Assembly: GCA_032622095.1 (NCBI GenBank)
Contig: CP136065.1
Span: 118,151,195 to 118,215,194, forward strand
Direction: 5' to 3'
From: Siphonodentalium dalli
Taxonomy: Eukaryota > Mollusca > Scaphopoda > Gadilida > Siphonodentaliidae
DNA: 64,000 nucleotides
Numbering within the stretch: position 1 is the stretch's first letter; each line of letters begins with the position of its first letter. The notes beneath the pieces were generated by a model that had not been told where the DNA came from, ran no database searches, and saw only the letters and a program-made list of their open reading frames with translations. Below, one piece after another: positions 24,447-36,100 of the stretch. A program made the position numbers and the translations under genes.

Positions 24447-25736
24447 TGTCAAAAATTACACAAATGACCACTGGCGATATATTTCAACATCCATTCATGT
24501 TGGCGCACTGTATTAAGTGTTGTATTGGCTAATGGGTAATCACTCAAAACAAAGTCGGCTGTCTGTCTTGCCGACCGGTCGTGATTATGCGGTTTTATCA
24601 CGATGCGGCTTAAAAATGACATATTTTGAGTCCAAAAACGGTCGAAATTCATTAGTTTTAGAATAGTAGTTCGTTTTGTTTTCACTTTTTTTAAAACCCC
24701 CATTTTTTACAAAAATAATTCTCGACTTTGACATTTGAGAATTAACAGAACTGTGGTGTCCGGCGTATAGTGTTATAACACTTCTCAGCATGGACCACGT
24801 TTTCATAAAGCACAATCCGTCTTATGCGCGGACTTTCGCTTGCAGTTCTCAATTCAATTGAAACTATTTTCTATCCGTTCACGCGCCCGTAAACCATTTT
24901 AATATATGATATATTCAAATTGAATGAATGGGAGTCAGCGTGTCCCGTCCGACGCCCCAACCTTGCCACCCCTTAGTCGCTAATTTTGGTATCATAATTT
25001 CGGAACGTGACACTTTGCGGTTTGGTATTGGTTCACCATCTGACATAGTGCATACTTTTGTTGAATTCAGATCTGACCATTTAAAAATTGTCTCTTTATC
25101 ATCTGTATGTGTCACGAGTGAAAATATATGACTTTATTGTCCGACTGTTAAGACCGCCGATTGCATATTTCGCATTAATTGGACGAGACGTAATGTAAAG
25201 TCTTATAACTTACGAATAGGCGACAACGTCGACGTCGTACATTCGTTCGCTACTCGGAAAATATACAATAAATGCCTTAAAGCGCCGACTAATTCACCAC
25301 CTGCGGGTATACAAGAATATGAATCACACCAAAATTAAGCGAATTGCATATGGAATGTGCAGGTATAAGCTGCCATGCATATATCATTTCCAGAATGCTA
25401 CCATTTCATGACAATCTATTTGTTAAAATACGGCACCTTAAACTGTTGGGAACATCGCGATATAGGCAAGCGAGCAAAGAGAGTTTAATGTCATCATACC
25501 ATACGCTATTTCGCTGTTCCGAAATGGGTGGTCGATCAATGTAGCATAATTACATTGAACGACATATATAAGTATGTTTTTGTGTGAATAACGATTGTTA
25601 ACTTGGTATCATGAACTTATGCATGACTGTGAAGACTTGCAATAACATATTAAATGGTAAAATACGCGCATTCATATCCGTATATTCTCAAAAATATCCG
25701 TCTATTTTACAAGCTCGACATGCTATATTTGTTTAT
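24447..25736. other. Mostly single-copy DNA, right flank of the B array
   Basis: No credible gene, RNA or repeat family is recognised. ORFs up to 84 codons lack motifs and overlap on opposite strands. The region begins abruptly after the truncated B copy. In tandem-repeat-bearing Helentron relatives the repeat core is followed by a non-repeated right flank, and this stretch could be part of such a flank. Confidence 0.5.
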
Positions 25737-26257
25737 GGTATACCAGGGGGGGGGGGGTGAAAACAAAAATTCCGGCACGTATGCCGGGGTGGGTGGGTGA
25801 TCAAATCCACCAACAAGCAATTGTTTCCGCAACTAAAAAAATTTATTTCCTGCTTGTTTTTTAGTGTTTTAGCAACTGTAAACTGACTGCAGGCAGTTAT
25901 CGTGTTGTATTTTGTTGCAAATTTTTAAATCCAAGATGGCCGCTGGCAGCCATGTTTTTTTGGCCGAATGACCTCAAAAGGACTCATTCCTATTTACATG
26001 TCCATGTCAACATCCATGATAAATAGTATGCACAGAAATTCGTATACAGCTGTTTACAGTGAATTCCCCCCGCAAATCTCTGTTTTAGTGTTAAAGGGGG
26101 GGGGGTGGGTGTCAAAAAATGGTCGGAAAAAACTGCCGAAAACGGAAAAAAAATTTGCGAAGGGGGTGGGTGGGTACAAAAAATGATCGAAAGGGAAAAA
26201 ATGCCATACGTGCCTGAAATTTTTGTCCGACCCCCCCCCCCCCCCCCCTGGGTATAC
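25737..26257. mobile_element. Foldback/MITE-like element with G-run termini, possibly hAT-like
   Basis: The left end reads GGTATACCAGGGG with a 12-G run, then CAAAAATT and CAGG/CGGCACGTATG. The right end is the inverse, including CATACGTGCC, AATTTTTG, an 18-C run (26231-26248) and CTGGGTATAC. The arms pair imperfectly over about 50 bp. CAGGG...CCCTG ends recall hAT-type inverted repeats. The flanking GGTATAC on each side may be a 7-bp target duplication, or part of the arms because GTATAC is itself palindromic. Inside, G-rich words of the form GGGGGTGGGTG followed by CAAAAAATG are repeated about 75 bp apart. No transposase is present. Confidence 0.5.
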
Positions 26258-27446
26258 TACCGTTTCAACACATCGGCTATTTATCATTTTGCTGGTGAGA
26301 AGGCGTATGTTCAGTTTGGTGCTATTTATGTACACAGAAAAGGCACCATTACTCGGGAAAGCAACATACCGAAATGCATATAGATGTACGCGAATCATGT
26401 TACGTTCTCACACAATGCAGCTTTCCCAAATCCGCGCTCTTTAAAATAGAATTGGCTGCATGACTGGCCTACTTCTGATGGCACAGTGTGTTGCGCACCT
26501 GTCCGATTAAGTCGCTTTGAACCAAAAATGTATACAAAATTCGCACAAGCTGTGGAAAAGTTCGCGATCTTGGACAGTCAGTACAATCGGTTGGACAGTC
26601 AGTACAATCGGTATAAACGTTTGTAATGACATAACGTGTCTTGACAGCATTACCTGTTATGCTATTTTGATATGTTTCTAAATTATATTTAATGCTTGAT
26701 TCCTGATACACATATATAGTGACATTTCAGTGATCTTTCTAGAGCGTTCCCGAGCATGATAGAACTTCAAATAAAACATATTCGCCTTTGTCCCATTCTG
26801 GTGATTTGGGCTCGTTTTTAGCATGTTACTAATTTTATAATAAGGCGTAATCAAGACATGTGTTATCAGTTGTGTGAGTGATTGCCATTCGCGCATAATT
26901 ATTTCATAAATAAATATATCCGCTGCACGTAGATATAACCGTCACTTATAGTACTGGCCGTTGAAATCACTGACCCGACAAACTGATAAACCAAGACTTA
27001 ACACTTGGCAAATTACAGATCGGCATTGATTTAAAACTTCGCACTTCATTGTGGACAGACTATAACTATCCGTATATTTCACGAGAATATACCATCCCAT
27101 AGCAGTTATAATTTTTAACATCTCAAGTCTTTAATTTGGAATATAGGCACAAGAGATAGACACATGTGTGCATGTGGAACCCGTGCATGTTCTTTATTCC
27201 CGTTGCCAATTAAATATATATATTGTACACATGTGGGTATGTATACTAATAAAACCGAACTGTGTGTGTGTTCATTTGTTTGTCGGTCTGACCTGCTATT
27301 GGTGCCCAACCGGTTGGATCATGACAAACTAAAATTGGAACACACGGTGAATTGTCACGTGGAGTGTCATGGGATAGGTGCATCTGACGTCGTGTGATTT
27401 AATTTGGAATTCATGAATAATTTAATAACATGCTTACATCTATATC
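26258..27446. other. Single-copy DNA, no gene recognised
   Basis: AT-rich sequence with no convincing ORF or RNA gene. The only local structure I noticed is a short tandem duplication at 26570-26611, listed separately. Confidence 0.5.
26570..26611 (+). repeat. Perfect 21-bp tandem duplication
   Basis: Two adjacent identical 21-bp copies, each beginning TTGGACAGTCAGTAC and ending AATCGG. This looks like a recent slippage product. Confidence 0.85.
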
Positions 27447-27620
27447 TACAGTATGCCCTAAGTAATCGACTCCTTAAACATGGAAGAATTATGGGTAATA
27501 TTTCAGGATTTAGCGGGAAATATAGCCTGCTGACATTCATCCGAAAGCTCTCCTGAATCCCGAAAAGTTACCCATAATTCTGCTGTGTTTAAGGGGTCGA
27601 TTACATAGGGCATTACTGTA
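27447..27620. mobile_element. MITE with long terminal inverted repeats (Tc1/mariner-like ends)
   Basis: The 174-bp element has ends that are inverted over about 50 bp with few mismatches. The left arm starts TACAGTATGCCCTAAGTAAT and includes TTAAACA and GAATTATGGGTAA. The right arm is the inverse and ends GGGCATTACTGTA. The flanks read TATC on both sides, so either TATC is a 4-bp target duplication, or TA is duplicated and the element begins CAGTA as in Tc1/mariner elements. The remaining centre of about 70 bp is non-coding, so it is non-autonomous. Confidence 0.75.
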
Positions 27621-28110
27621 TATCTGCGAATTTATGTCTGTCTGCCTGTGTCTGTCTTCTACAGAAATTACAGGAGACCATCTAGATGATACCAAAGGGT
27701 CTACTAGGGGTCACTTTTACGAGAAATATAATTTCAAAAGTAGCCTCATTCTTAATCTTTTATTTTTGCGAACTGATGTGTTTATGATAAACATGTATCA
27801 TAATATAAGGTCTGAAGTATGCATGGGTGTAACTAAATAAATACTTCAATAGTTGTGGAACGGATTAATCGAGATAAACAAAATTACGATCGAAAAGGTG
27901 AGCTACTACTTATATTCCATGACTTTTTAAAGTTATAGATATAGTTAGAATTATTGTGGTTATGGTTACGGCTAGAGCATGATTATGCTTATAGAAACAT
28001 TTAGTATTGGGACATGGTACGGGTTGCCGATAGGTATGGTTATGTTAAGATTTGGGTTATGGGAAAGGTAATGATTGAGAGGGTATTGGATTGGAATATA
28101 TATGATAATT
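27621..28110. other. Single-copy DNA with a degenerate GGTTAT-rich stretch
   Basis: From about 27955 to 28080 the plus strand is rich in imperfect GGTTATGG/GGTTACGG/GGGTTATGGG words. This weakly resembles degenerate interstitial TTAGGG-type sequence but is not a clean array. No gene is recognised in the rest. Confidence 0.4.
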
Positions 28111-28154
28111 ATATGGAAGTATCAAACTTCCAATAGGAAGTTTAAAAATTCTAG
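28111..28154 (+). repeat. Helitron-type 3' terminus of the insert
   Basis: In order: ATATGGAAGTAT (inverted partner of 6312-6323), a perfect hairpin with stem AAACTTCC/GGAAGTTT and loop AATA (28124-28143), AAAAATT, and CTAG (28151-28154), followed by a T that continues unit A. The hairpin ends 11 nt before the CTAG end, which is the spacing expected for Helitron termini. Confidence 0.6.
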
Positions 28155-29696
28155 TTCATTATTATTATTATACTGGACACTTTTGCAACCCTTATTACTC
28201 GAAAAGTAACAGGAGTAGCACACTAAAACTTGGTACGTATCTTGGGATCAAAGAGTTGTATGCCATCGTCGCATAACGAATATTGTCCGCGTTTTCCCCG
28301 AGGAGTTATCTCCCTTTATCTAAAAAAAATGTCATTTGATTATCTCGGAAATTATAAGGAGCAGAGCATCGAAAATTGGACCGTATGCACATCTCGATAT
28401 GCCCTACTGTCCACGGGCATCAGAACTTGTGTCCGCGCTTTCCCTGAGGAGTTACCGCCCATAGTTGGCAAACCTCTATTTGATTGTACTATGTTGTCCT
28501 CTTGTATCATTCCAGATAACTGCTTTTCATAGTCGTGTTGACCGTTGTCAGTTTAGTCAGAGAAGGAAATTTTGACAGGGTCGGACATATATTTTGACAC
28601 TGGGGTGGGGGGCAAATTTTTTGAAAAATAAAATTTTGATTGACATTCATATATTTAAGTTTATGTATTTCCCGAACGAAAACAAACTCATACCGGAAAG
28701 GATTTTTGAAATCCGAGAAGAAATGCAAGAGTTACGGGCCCTCAAAGTTTGCAATTTGGGCCCATGTGCTTGTGATCACATCTCCTCCGAAGATATCGAA
28801 CATAGGATGTCATCTGATACGCCAATGTGTGCGGACTGAAGAGGGCACGCGGTGGGCTAAATTTTGCCAGTGTCGGTTCATTATTGTGGGTCTGGGGAGG
28901 GGTGGTCCGTGGTACCATTTTTTAATTCTTCTCGGAATCAGATGAAACTTGGAATCTAACATCTGCAACATCAGCCGATCTAGAAAGTGAAAAAATTTCG
29001 AAAATCCACCAAAAACTGAAAGAATTGCGGCCCCTCAAACTTTGCAATTTTGGGCCCGTGTGCTTGATAACACATCTCCTCCGAAGATATCGAACATAGG
29101 ATGTCATCTGATACGAAAATGCGTACGGACTGAAGACGGCACGCGGTGGGCCAAATTTATCCAGTGTCGGTACAGTATTGTGGGTCTGGGGAGGGGTGGT
29201 CCGTGGTAACAATTTTTAATTCTTCTCGGAATCGGATTAAACTTGGAATATAACATTTGCAACATCAGCCGATCTGGAAGCTGAAAACAGATCGTAAATC
29301 CGTTGAAAAATGGCGGAGATTTTGGCCGTCCAAGTTTTAATTTGGGCCCATATGCTTTCCAATAATCAAAGTGTTATCCGTCTCCAAATCAGATGAAATT
29401 GATACTATGCAATCTATGTTAGCAGCAAATCACAAAAATGGAAACAATTTTTAAATCCGTTGGAAACTAACGGAGTTACCGGGGCCTCAAACTTAGCATT
29501 TTGTGCCAGGGGTTGATGTTTTTCCAATCCCGTCACCCAATTTCGAGGCAGGGGTGGGGTCACGTCCAAACAATTGAGATCAACCTACATATGTTAGGAC
29601 AACATATAATCACCATACTTTATATTTTACGTCCATAAACTGCGATTCATTTCACTCATGATTGTTCCTATTATTATACTTCCATGGTGTAACCAA
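28155..29696 (+). repeat. Unit A right-block copy 1 (lacks unit positions 1-181)
   Basis: Carries ATCTAAAAAAAATG, TCCGAGAAG, GGTAACAAT and AACAATTGAG. The last two variants match the first copy of the left block, giving a repeated two-copy pattern either side of the insert. Confidence 0.9.
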
Positions 29697-31419
29697 GGAA
29701 GTATATTGTTTTTCTACTGTGGCCGTTTTCTGTTTAATTGGAAATACTCAGAAACTAATGGGAGGAGGACCGCGAAATCTCTAGCGAATGAAGGCATCTA
29801 AGGTCTACTAAAAATAATGGTATCCGGATGTTGGTCCAATATCTTTTGACAGAGTCATGGCCCTTTTTCGATTATTTTTCATTATTATTATTATACTGGA
29901 CACTTTTGCAACCCTTATTACTCGAAAAGTAACAGGAGTAGCACACTAAAACTTGGTACGTATCTTGGGATCAAAGAGTTGTATGCCATCGTCGCATAAC
30001 GAATATTGTCCGCGTTTTCCCCGAGGAGTTATCTCCCTTTATCTGAAAAAAATGTCATTTGATTATCTCGGAAATTATAAGGAGCAGAGCATCGAAAATT
30101 GGACCGTATGCACATCTCGATATGCCCTACTGTCCACGGGCATCAGAACTTGTGTCCGCGCTTTCCCTGAGGAGTTACCGCCCATAGTTGGCAAACCTCT
30201 ATTTGATTGTACTATGTTGTCCTCTTGTATCATTCCAGATAACTGCTTTTCATAGTCGTGTTGACCGTTGTCAGTTTAGTCAGAGAAGGAAATTTTGACA
30301 GGGTCGGACATATATTTTGACACTGGGGTGGGGGGCAAATTTTTTGAAAAATAAAATTTTGATTGACATTCATATATTTAAGTTTATGTATTTCCCGAAC
30401 GAAAACAAACTCATACCGGAAAGGATTTTTGAAATCCGCGAAGAAATGCAAGAGTTACGGGCCCTCAAAGTTTGCAATTTGGGCCCATGTGCTTGTGATC
30501 ACATCTTCTCCGAAGATATCGAACATAGGATGTCATCTGATACGCCAATGTGTGCGGACTGAAGAGGGCACGCGGTGGGCTAAATTTTGCCAGTGTCGGT
30601 TCATTATTGTGGGTCTGGGGAGGGGTGGTCCGTGGTACCATTTTTTAATTCTTCTCGGAATCAGATGAAACTTGGAATCTAACATCTGCAACATCAGCCG
30701 ATCTAGAAAGTGAAAAAATTTCGAAAATCCACCAAAAACTGAAAGAATTGCGGCCCCTCAAACTTTGCAATTTTGGGCCCGTGTGCTTGATAACACATCT
30801 CCTCCGAAGATATCGAACATAGGATGTCATCTGATACGAAAATGCGTACGGACTGAAGACGGCACGCGGTGGGCCAAATTTATCCAGTGTCGGTACAGTA
30901 TTGTGGGTCTGGGGAGGGGTGGTCCGTGGTACCAATTTTTAATTCTTCTCGGAATCGGATTAAACTTGGAATATAACATTTGCAACATCAGCCGATCTGG
31001 AAGCTGAAAACAGATCGTAAATCCGTTGAAAAATGGCGGAGATTTTGGCCGTCCAAGTTTTAATTTGGGCCCATATGCTTTCCAATAATCAAAGTGTTAT
31101 CCGTCTCCAAATCAGATGAAATTGATACTATGCAATCTATGTTAGCAGCAAATCACAAAAATGGAAACAATTTTTAAATCCGTTGGAAACTAACGGAGTT
31201 ACCGGGGCCTCAAACTTAGCATTTTGTGCCAGGGGTTGATGTTTTTCCAATCCCGTCACCCAATTTCGAGGCAGGGGTGGGGTCACGTCCAAACACTTGA
31301 GATCAACCTACATATGTTAGGACAACATATAATCACCATACTTTATATTTTACGTCCATAAACTGCGATTCATTTCACTCATGATTGTTCCTATTATTAT
31401 ACTTCCATGGTGTAACCAA
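29697..31419 (+). repeat. Unit A right-block copy 2
   Basis: Full 1723 bp. It shows TGTGG in the leader, TCCGCGAAG, CACATCTTCTCC, GGTACCAAT and AACACTTGAG, the same set as left-block copy 2. Confidence 0.93.
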
Positions 31420-33142
31420 GGAAGTATATTGTTTTTCTACTGCGGCCGTTTTCTGTTTAATTGGAAATACTCAGAAACTAATGGGAGGAGGACCGCGAAA
31501 TCTCTAGCGAATGAAGGCATCTAAGGTCTACTAAAAATAATGGTATCCGGATGTTGGTCCAATATCTTTTGACAGAGTCATGGCCCTTTTTCGATTATTT
31601 TTCATTATTATTATTATACTGGACACTTTTGCAACCCTTATTACTCGAAAAGTAACAGGAGTAGCACACTAAAACTTGGTACGTATCTTGGGATCAAAGA
31701 GTTGTATGCCATCGTCGCATAACGAATATTGTCCGCGTTTTCCCCGAGGAGTTATCTCCCTTTATCTAAAAAAAATGTCATTTGATTATCTCGGAAATTA
31801 TAAGGAGCAGAGCATCGAAAATTGGACCGTATGCACATCTCGATATGCCCTACTGTCCACGGGCATCAGAACTTGTGTCCGCGCTTTCCCTGAGGAGTTA
31901 CCGCCCATAGTTGGCAAACCTCTATTTGATTGTACTATGTTGTCCTCTTGTATCATTCCAGATAACTGCTTTTCATAGTCGTGTTGACCGTTGTCAGTTT
32001 AGTCAGAGAAGGAAATTTTGACAGGGTCGGACATATATTTTGACACTGGGGTGGGGGCCAAATTTTTTGAAAAATAAAATTTTGATTGACATTCATATAT
32101 TTAAGTTTATGTATTTCCCGAACGAAAACAAACTCATACCGGAAAGGATTTTTGAAATCCGAGAAGAAATGCAAGAGTTACGGGCCCTCAAAGTTTGCAA
32201 TTTGGGCCCATGTGCTTGTGATCACATCTCCTCCGAAGATATCGAACATAGGATGTCATCTGATACGCCAATGTGTGCGGACTGAAGAGGGCACGCGGTG
32301 GGCTAAATTTTGCCAGTGTCGGTTCATTATTGTGGGTCTGGGGAGGGGTGGTCCGTGGTACCATTTTTTAATTCTTCTCGGAATCAGATGAAACTTGGAA
32401 TCTAACATCTGCAACATCAGCCGATCTAGAAAGTGAAAAATTTTCGAAAATCCACCAAAAACTGAAAGAATTGCGGCCCCTCAAACTTTGCAATTTTGGG
32501 CCCGTGTGCTTGATAACACATCTCCTCCGAAGATATCGAACATAGGATGTCATCTGATACGAAAATGCGTACGGACTGAAGACGGCACGCGGTGGGCCAA
32601 ATTTATCCAGTGTCGGTACAGTATTGTGGGTCTGGGGAGGGGTGGTCCGTGGTACCAATTTTTAATTCTTCTCGGAATCGGATTAAACTTGGAATATAAC
32701 ATTTGCAACATCAGCCGATCTGGAAGCTGAAAACAGATCGTAAATCCGTTGAAAAATGGCGGAGATTTTGGCCGTCCAAGTTTTAATTTGGGCCCATATG
32801 CTTTCCAATAATCAAAGTGTTATCCGTCTCCAAATCAGATGAAATTGATACTATGCAATCTATGTTAGCAGCAAATCACAAAAATGGAAACAATTTTTAA
32901 ATCCGTTGGAAACTAACGGAGTTACCGGGGCCTCAAACTTAGCATTTTGTGCCAGGGGTTGATGTTTTTCCAATCCCGTCACCCAATTTCGAGGCAGGGG
33001 TGGGGTCACGTCCAAACACTTGAGATCAACCTACATATGTTAGGACAACATATAATCACCATACTTTATATTTTACGTCCATAAACTGCGATTCATTTCA
33101 CTCATGATTGTTCCTATTATTATACTTCCATGGTGTAACCAA
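31420..33142 (+). repeat. Unit A right-block copy 3
   Basis: Full length. It carries ATCTAAAAAAAATG and TCCGAGAAG, with private changes GTGGGGGCCAAAT (others GTGGGGGGCAAAT) and GAAAAATTTTCG (others GAAAAAATTTCG). Confidence 0.93.
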
Positions 33143-36100
33143 GGAAGTATATTGTTTTTCTACTGCGGCCGTTTTCTGTTTAATTGGAAATACTCAGAAA
33201 CTAATGGGAGGAGGACCGCGAAATCTCTAGCGAATGAAGGCATCTAAGGTCTACTAAAAATAATGGTATCCGGATGTTGGTCCAATATCTTTTGACAGAG
33301 TCATGGCCCTTTTTCGATTATTTTTCATTATTATTATTATACTGGACACTTTTGCAACCCTTATTACTCGAAAAGTAACAGGAGTAGCACACTAAAACTT
33401 GGTACGTATCTTGGGATCAAAGAGTTGTATGCCATCGTCGCATAACGAATATTGTCCGCGTTTTCCCCGAGGAGTTATCTCCCTTTATCTAAAAAAAATG
33501 TCATTTGATTATCTCGGAAATTATAAGGAGCAGAGCATCGAAAATTGGACCGTATGCACATCTCGATATGCCCTACTGTCCACGGGCATCAGAACTTGTG
33601 TCCGCGCTTTCCCTGAGGAGTTACCGCCCATAGTTGGCAAACCTCTATTTGATTGTACTATGTTGTCCTCTTGTATCATTCCAGATAACTGCTTTTCATA
33701 GTCGTGTTGACCGTTGTCAGTTTAGTCAGAGAAGGAAATTTTGACAGGGTCGGACATATATTTTGACACTGGGGTGGGGGGCAAATTTTTTGAAAAATAA
33801 AATTTTGATTGACATTCATATATTTAAGTTTATGTATTTCCCGAACGAAAACAAACTCATACCGGAAAGGATTTTTGAAATCCGAGAAGAAATGCAAGAG
33901 TTACGGGCCCTCAAAGTTTGCAATTTGGGCCCATGTGCTTGTGATCACATCTCCTCCGAAGATATCGAACATAGGATGTCATCTGATACGCCAATGTGTG
34001 CGGACTGAAGAGGGCACGCGGTGGGCTAAATTTTGCCAGTGTCGGTTCATTATTGTGGGTCTGGGGAGGGGTGGTCCGTGGTACCATTTTTTAATTCTTC
34101 TCGGAATCAGATGAAACTTGGAATCTAACATCTGCAACATCAGCCGATCTAGAAAGTGAAAAAATTTCGAAAATCCACCAAAAACTGAAAGAATTGCGGC
34201 CCCTCAAACTTTGCAATTTTGGGCCCGTGTGCTTGATAACACATCTCCTCCGAAGATATCGAACATAGGATGTCATCTGATACGAAAATGCGTACGGACT
34301 GAAGACGGCACGCGGTGGGCCAAATTTATCCAGTGTCGGTACAGTATTGTGGGTCTGGGGAGGGGTGGTCCGTGGTACCAATTTTTAATTCTTCTCGGAA
34401 TCGGATTAAACTTGGAATATAACATTTGCAACATCAGCCGATCTGGAAGCTGAAAACAGATCGTAAATCCGTTGAAAAATGGCGGAGATTTTGGCCGTCC
34501 AAGTTTTAATTTGGGCCCATATGCTTTCCAATAATCAAAGTGTTATCCGTCTCCAAATCAGATGAAATTGATACTATGCAATCTATGTTAGCAGCAAATC
34601 ACAAAAATGGAAACAATTTTTAAATCCGTTGGAAACTAACGGAGTTACCGGGGCCTCAAACTTAGCATTTTGTGCCAGGGGTTGATGTTTTTCCAATCCC
34701 GTCACCCAATTTCGAGGCAGGGGTGGGGTCACGTCCAAACACTTGAGATCAACCTACATATGTTAGGACAACATATAATCACCATACTTTATATTTTACG
34801 TCCATAAACTGCGATTCATTTCACTCATGATTGTTCCTATTATTATACTTCCATGGTGTAACCAAGGAAGTATATTGTTTTTCTACTGCGGCCGTTTTCT
34901 GTTTAATTGGAAATACTCAGAAACTAATGGGAGGAGGACCGCGAAATCTCTAGCGAATGAAGGCATCTAAGGTCTACTAAAAATAATGGTATCCGGATGT
35001 TGGTCCAATATCTTTTGACAGAGTCATGGCCCTTTTTCGATTATTTTTCATTATTATTATTATACTGGACACTTTTGCAACCCTTATTACTCGAAAAGTA
35101 ACAGGAGTAGCACACTAAAACTTGGTACGTATCTTGGGATCAAAGAGTTGTATGCCATCGTCGCATAACGAATATTGTCCGCGTTTTCCCCGAGGAGTTA
35201 TCTCCCTTTATCTAAAAAAAATGTCATTTGATTATCTCGGAAATTATAAGGAGCAGAGCATCGAAAATTGGACCGTATGCACATCTCGATATGCCCTACT
35301 GTCCACGGGCATCAGAACTTGTGTCCGCGCTTTCCCTGAGGAGTTACCGCCCATAGTTGGCAAACCTCTATTTGATTGTACTATGTTGTCCTCTTGTATC
35401 ATTCCAGATAACTGCTTTTCATAGTCGTGTTGACCGTTGTCAGTTTAGTCAGAGAAGGAAATTTTGACAGGGTCGGACATATATTTTGACACTGGGGTGG
35501 GGGGCAAATTTTTTGAAAAATAAAATTTTGATTGACATTCATATATTTAAGTTTATGTATTTCCCGAACGAAAACAAACTCATACCGGAAAGGATTTTTG
35601 AAATCCGAGAAGAAATGCAAGAGTTACGGGCCCTCAAAGTTTGCAATTTGGGCCCATGTGCTTGTGATCACATCTCCTCCGAAGATATCGAACATAGGAT
35701 GTCATCTGATACGCCAATGTGTGCGGACTGAAGAGGGCACGCGGTGGGCTAAATTTTGCCAGTGTCGGTTCATTATTGTGGGTCTGGGGAGGGGTGGTCC
35801 GTGGTACCATTTTTTAATTCTTCTCGGAATCAGATGAAACTTGGAATCTAACATCTGCAACATCAGCCGATCTAGAAAGTGAAAAAATTTCGAAAATCCA
35901 CCAAAAACTGAAAGAATTGCGGCCCCTCAAACTTTGCAATTTTGGGCCCGTGTGCTTGATAACACATCTCCTCCGAAGATATCGAACATAGGATGTCATC
36001 TGATACGAAAATGCGTACGGACTGAAGACGGCACGCGGTGGGCCAAATTTATCCAGTGTCGGTACAGTATTGTGGGTCTGGGGAGGGGTGGTCCGTGGTA

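Larger units (their letters stand above)
6312..28154 (+). mobile_element. Putative giant non-autonomous Helitron/Helentron-like element
   Basis: Seen: a 21.8-kb block interrupts a unit-A copy between unit positions 183 and 182, with T on both sides. Its left end is ATACTTCCATAT. Near its right end is the exact inverted copy ATATGGAAGTAT (28111-28122), followed by a hairpin (AAACTTCC, loop AATA, GGAAGTTT; 28124-28143), 7 nt and CTAG (28151-28154). Known: Helitrons end in CTRR with a hairpin about 10-12 nt upstream. Helentrons/HINEs have subterminal inverted repeats, a 3' hairpin, T/T insertion and often internal tandem repeats. Inferred: a rolling-circle element whose core is the unit-B satellite plus a 3.7-kb right flank. 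No Rep-helicase ORF is present, so it would be mobilised in trans. A canonical 5' TC is not seen. The alternative is two independently bounded arrays whose edges coincide at a module boundary. Confidence 0.55.

Noticed and set aside
6493-24532. Recurrent ORFs of 61-90 codons in unit B
   Set aside because: Same reasoning as for unit A: they are short, overlapping, on both strands and without motifs. Their perfect conservation reflects the identity of the DNA copies, not selection on a protein.
24915-25131. Opposed ORFs of 66 and 67 codons
   Set aside because: They are exact antisense overlaps of each other with no domain, ordinary for random sequence of this composition.
27955-28080. Interstitial telomere repeat
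   Set aside because: GGTTATGG-type words are frequent but irregular, with no run of clean TTAGGG units, so I note it only as a degenerate G/T-rich stretch.
6312-28154. LTR retrotransposon or DNA transposon with a coding core
   Set aside because: No long direct terminal repeats, no reverse transcriptase, integrase or transposase ORF; the ends fit rolling-circle elements better.
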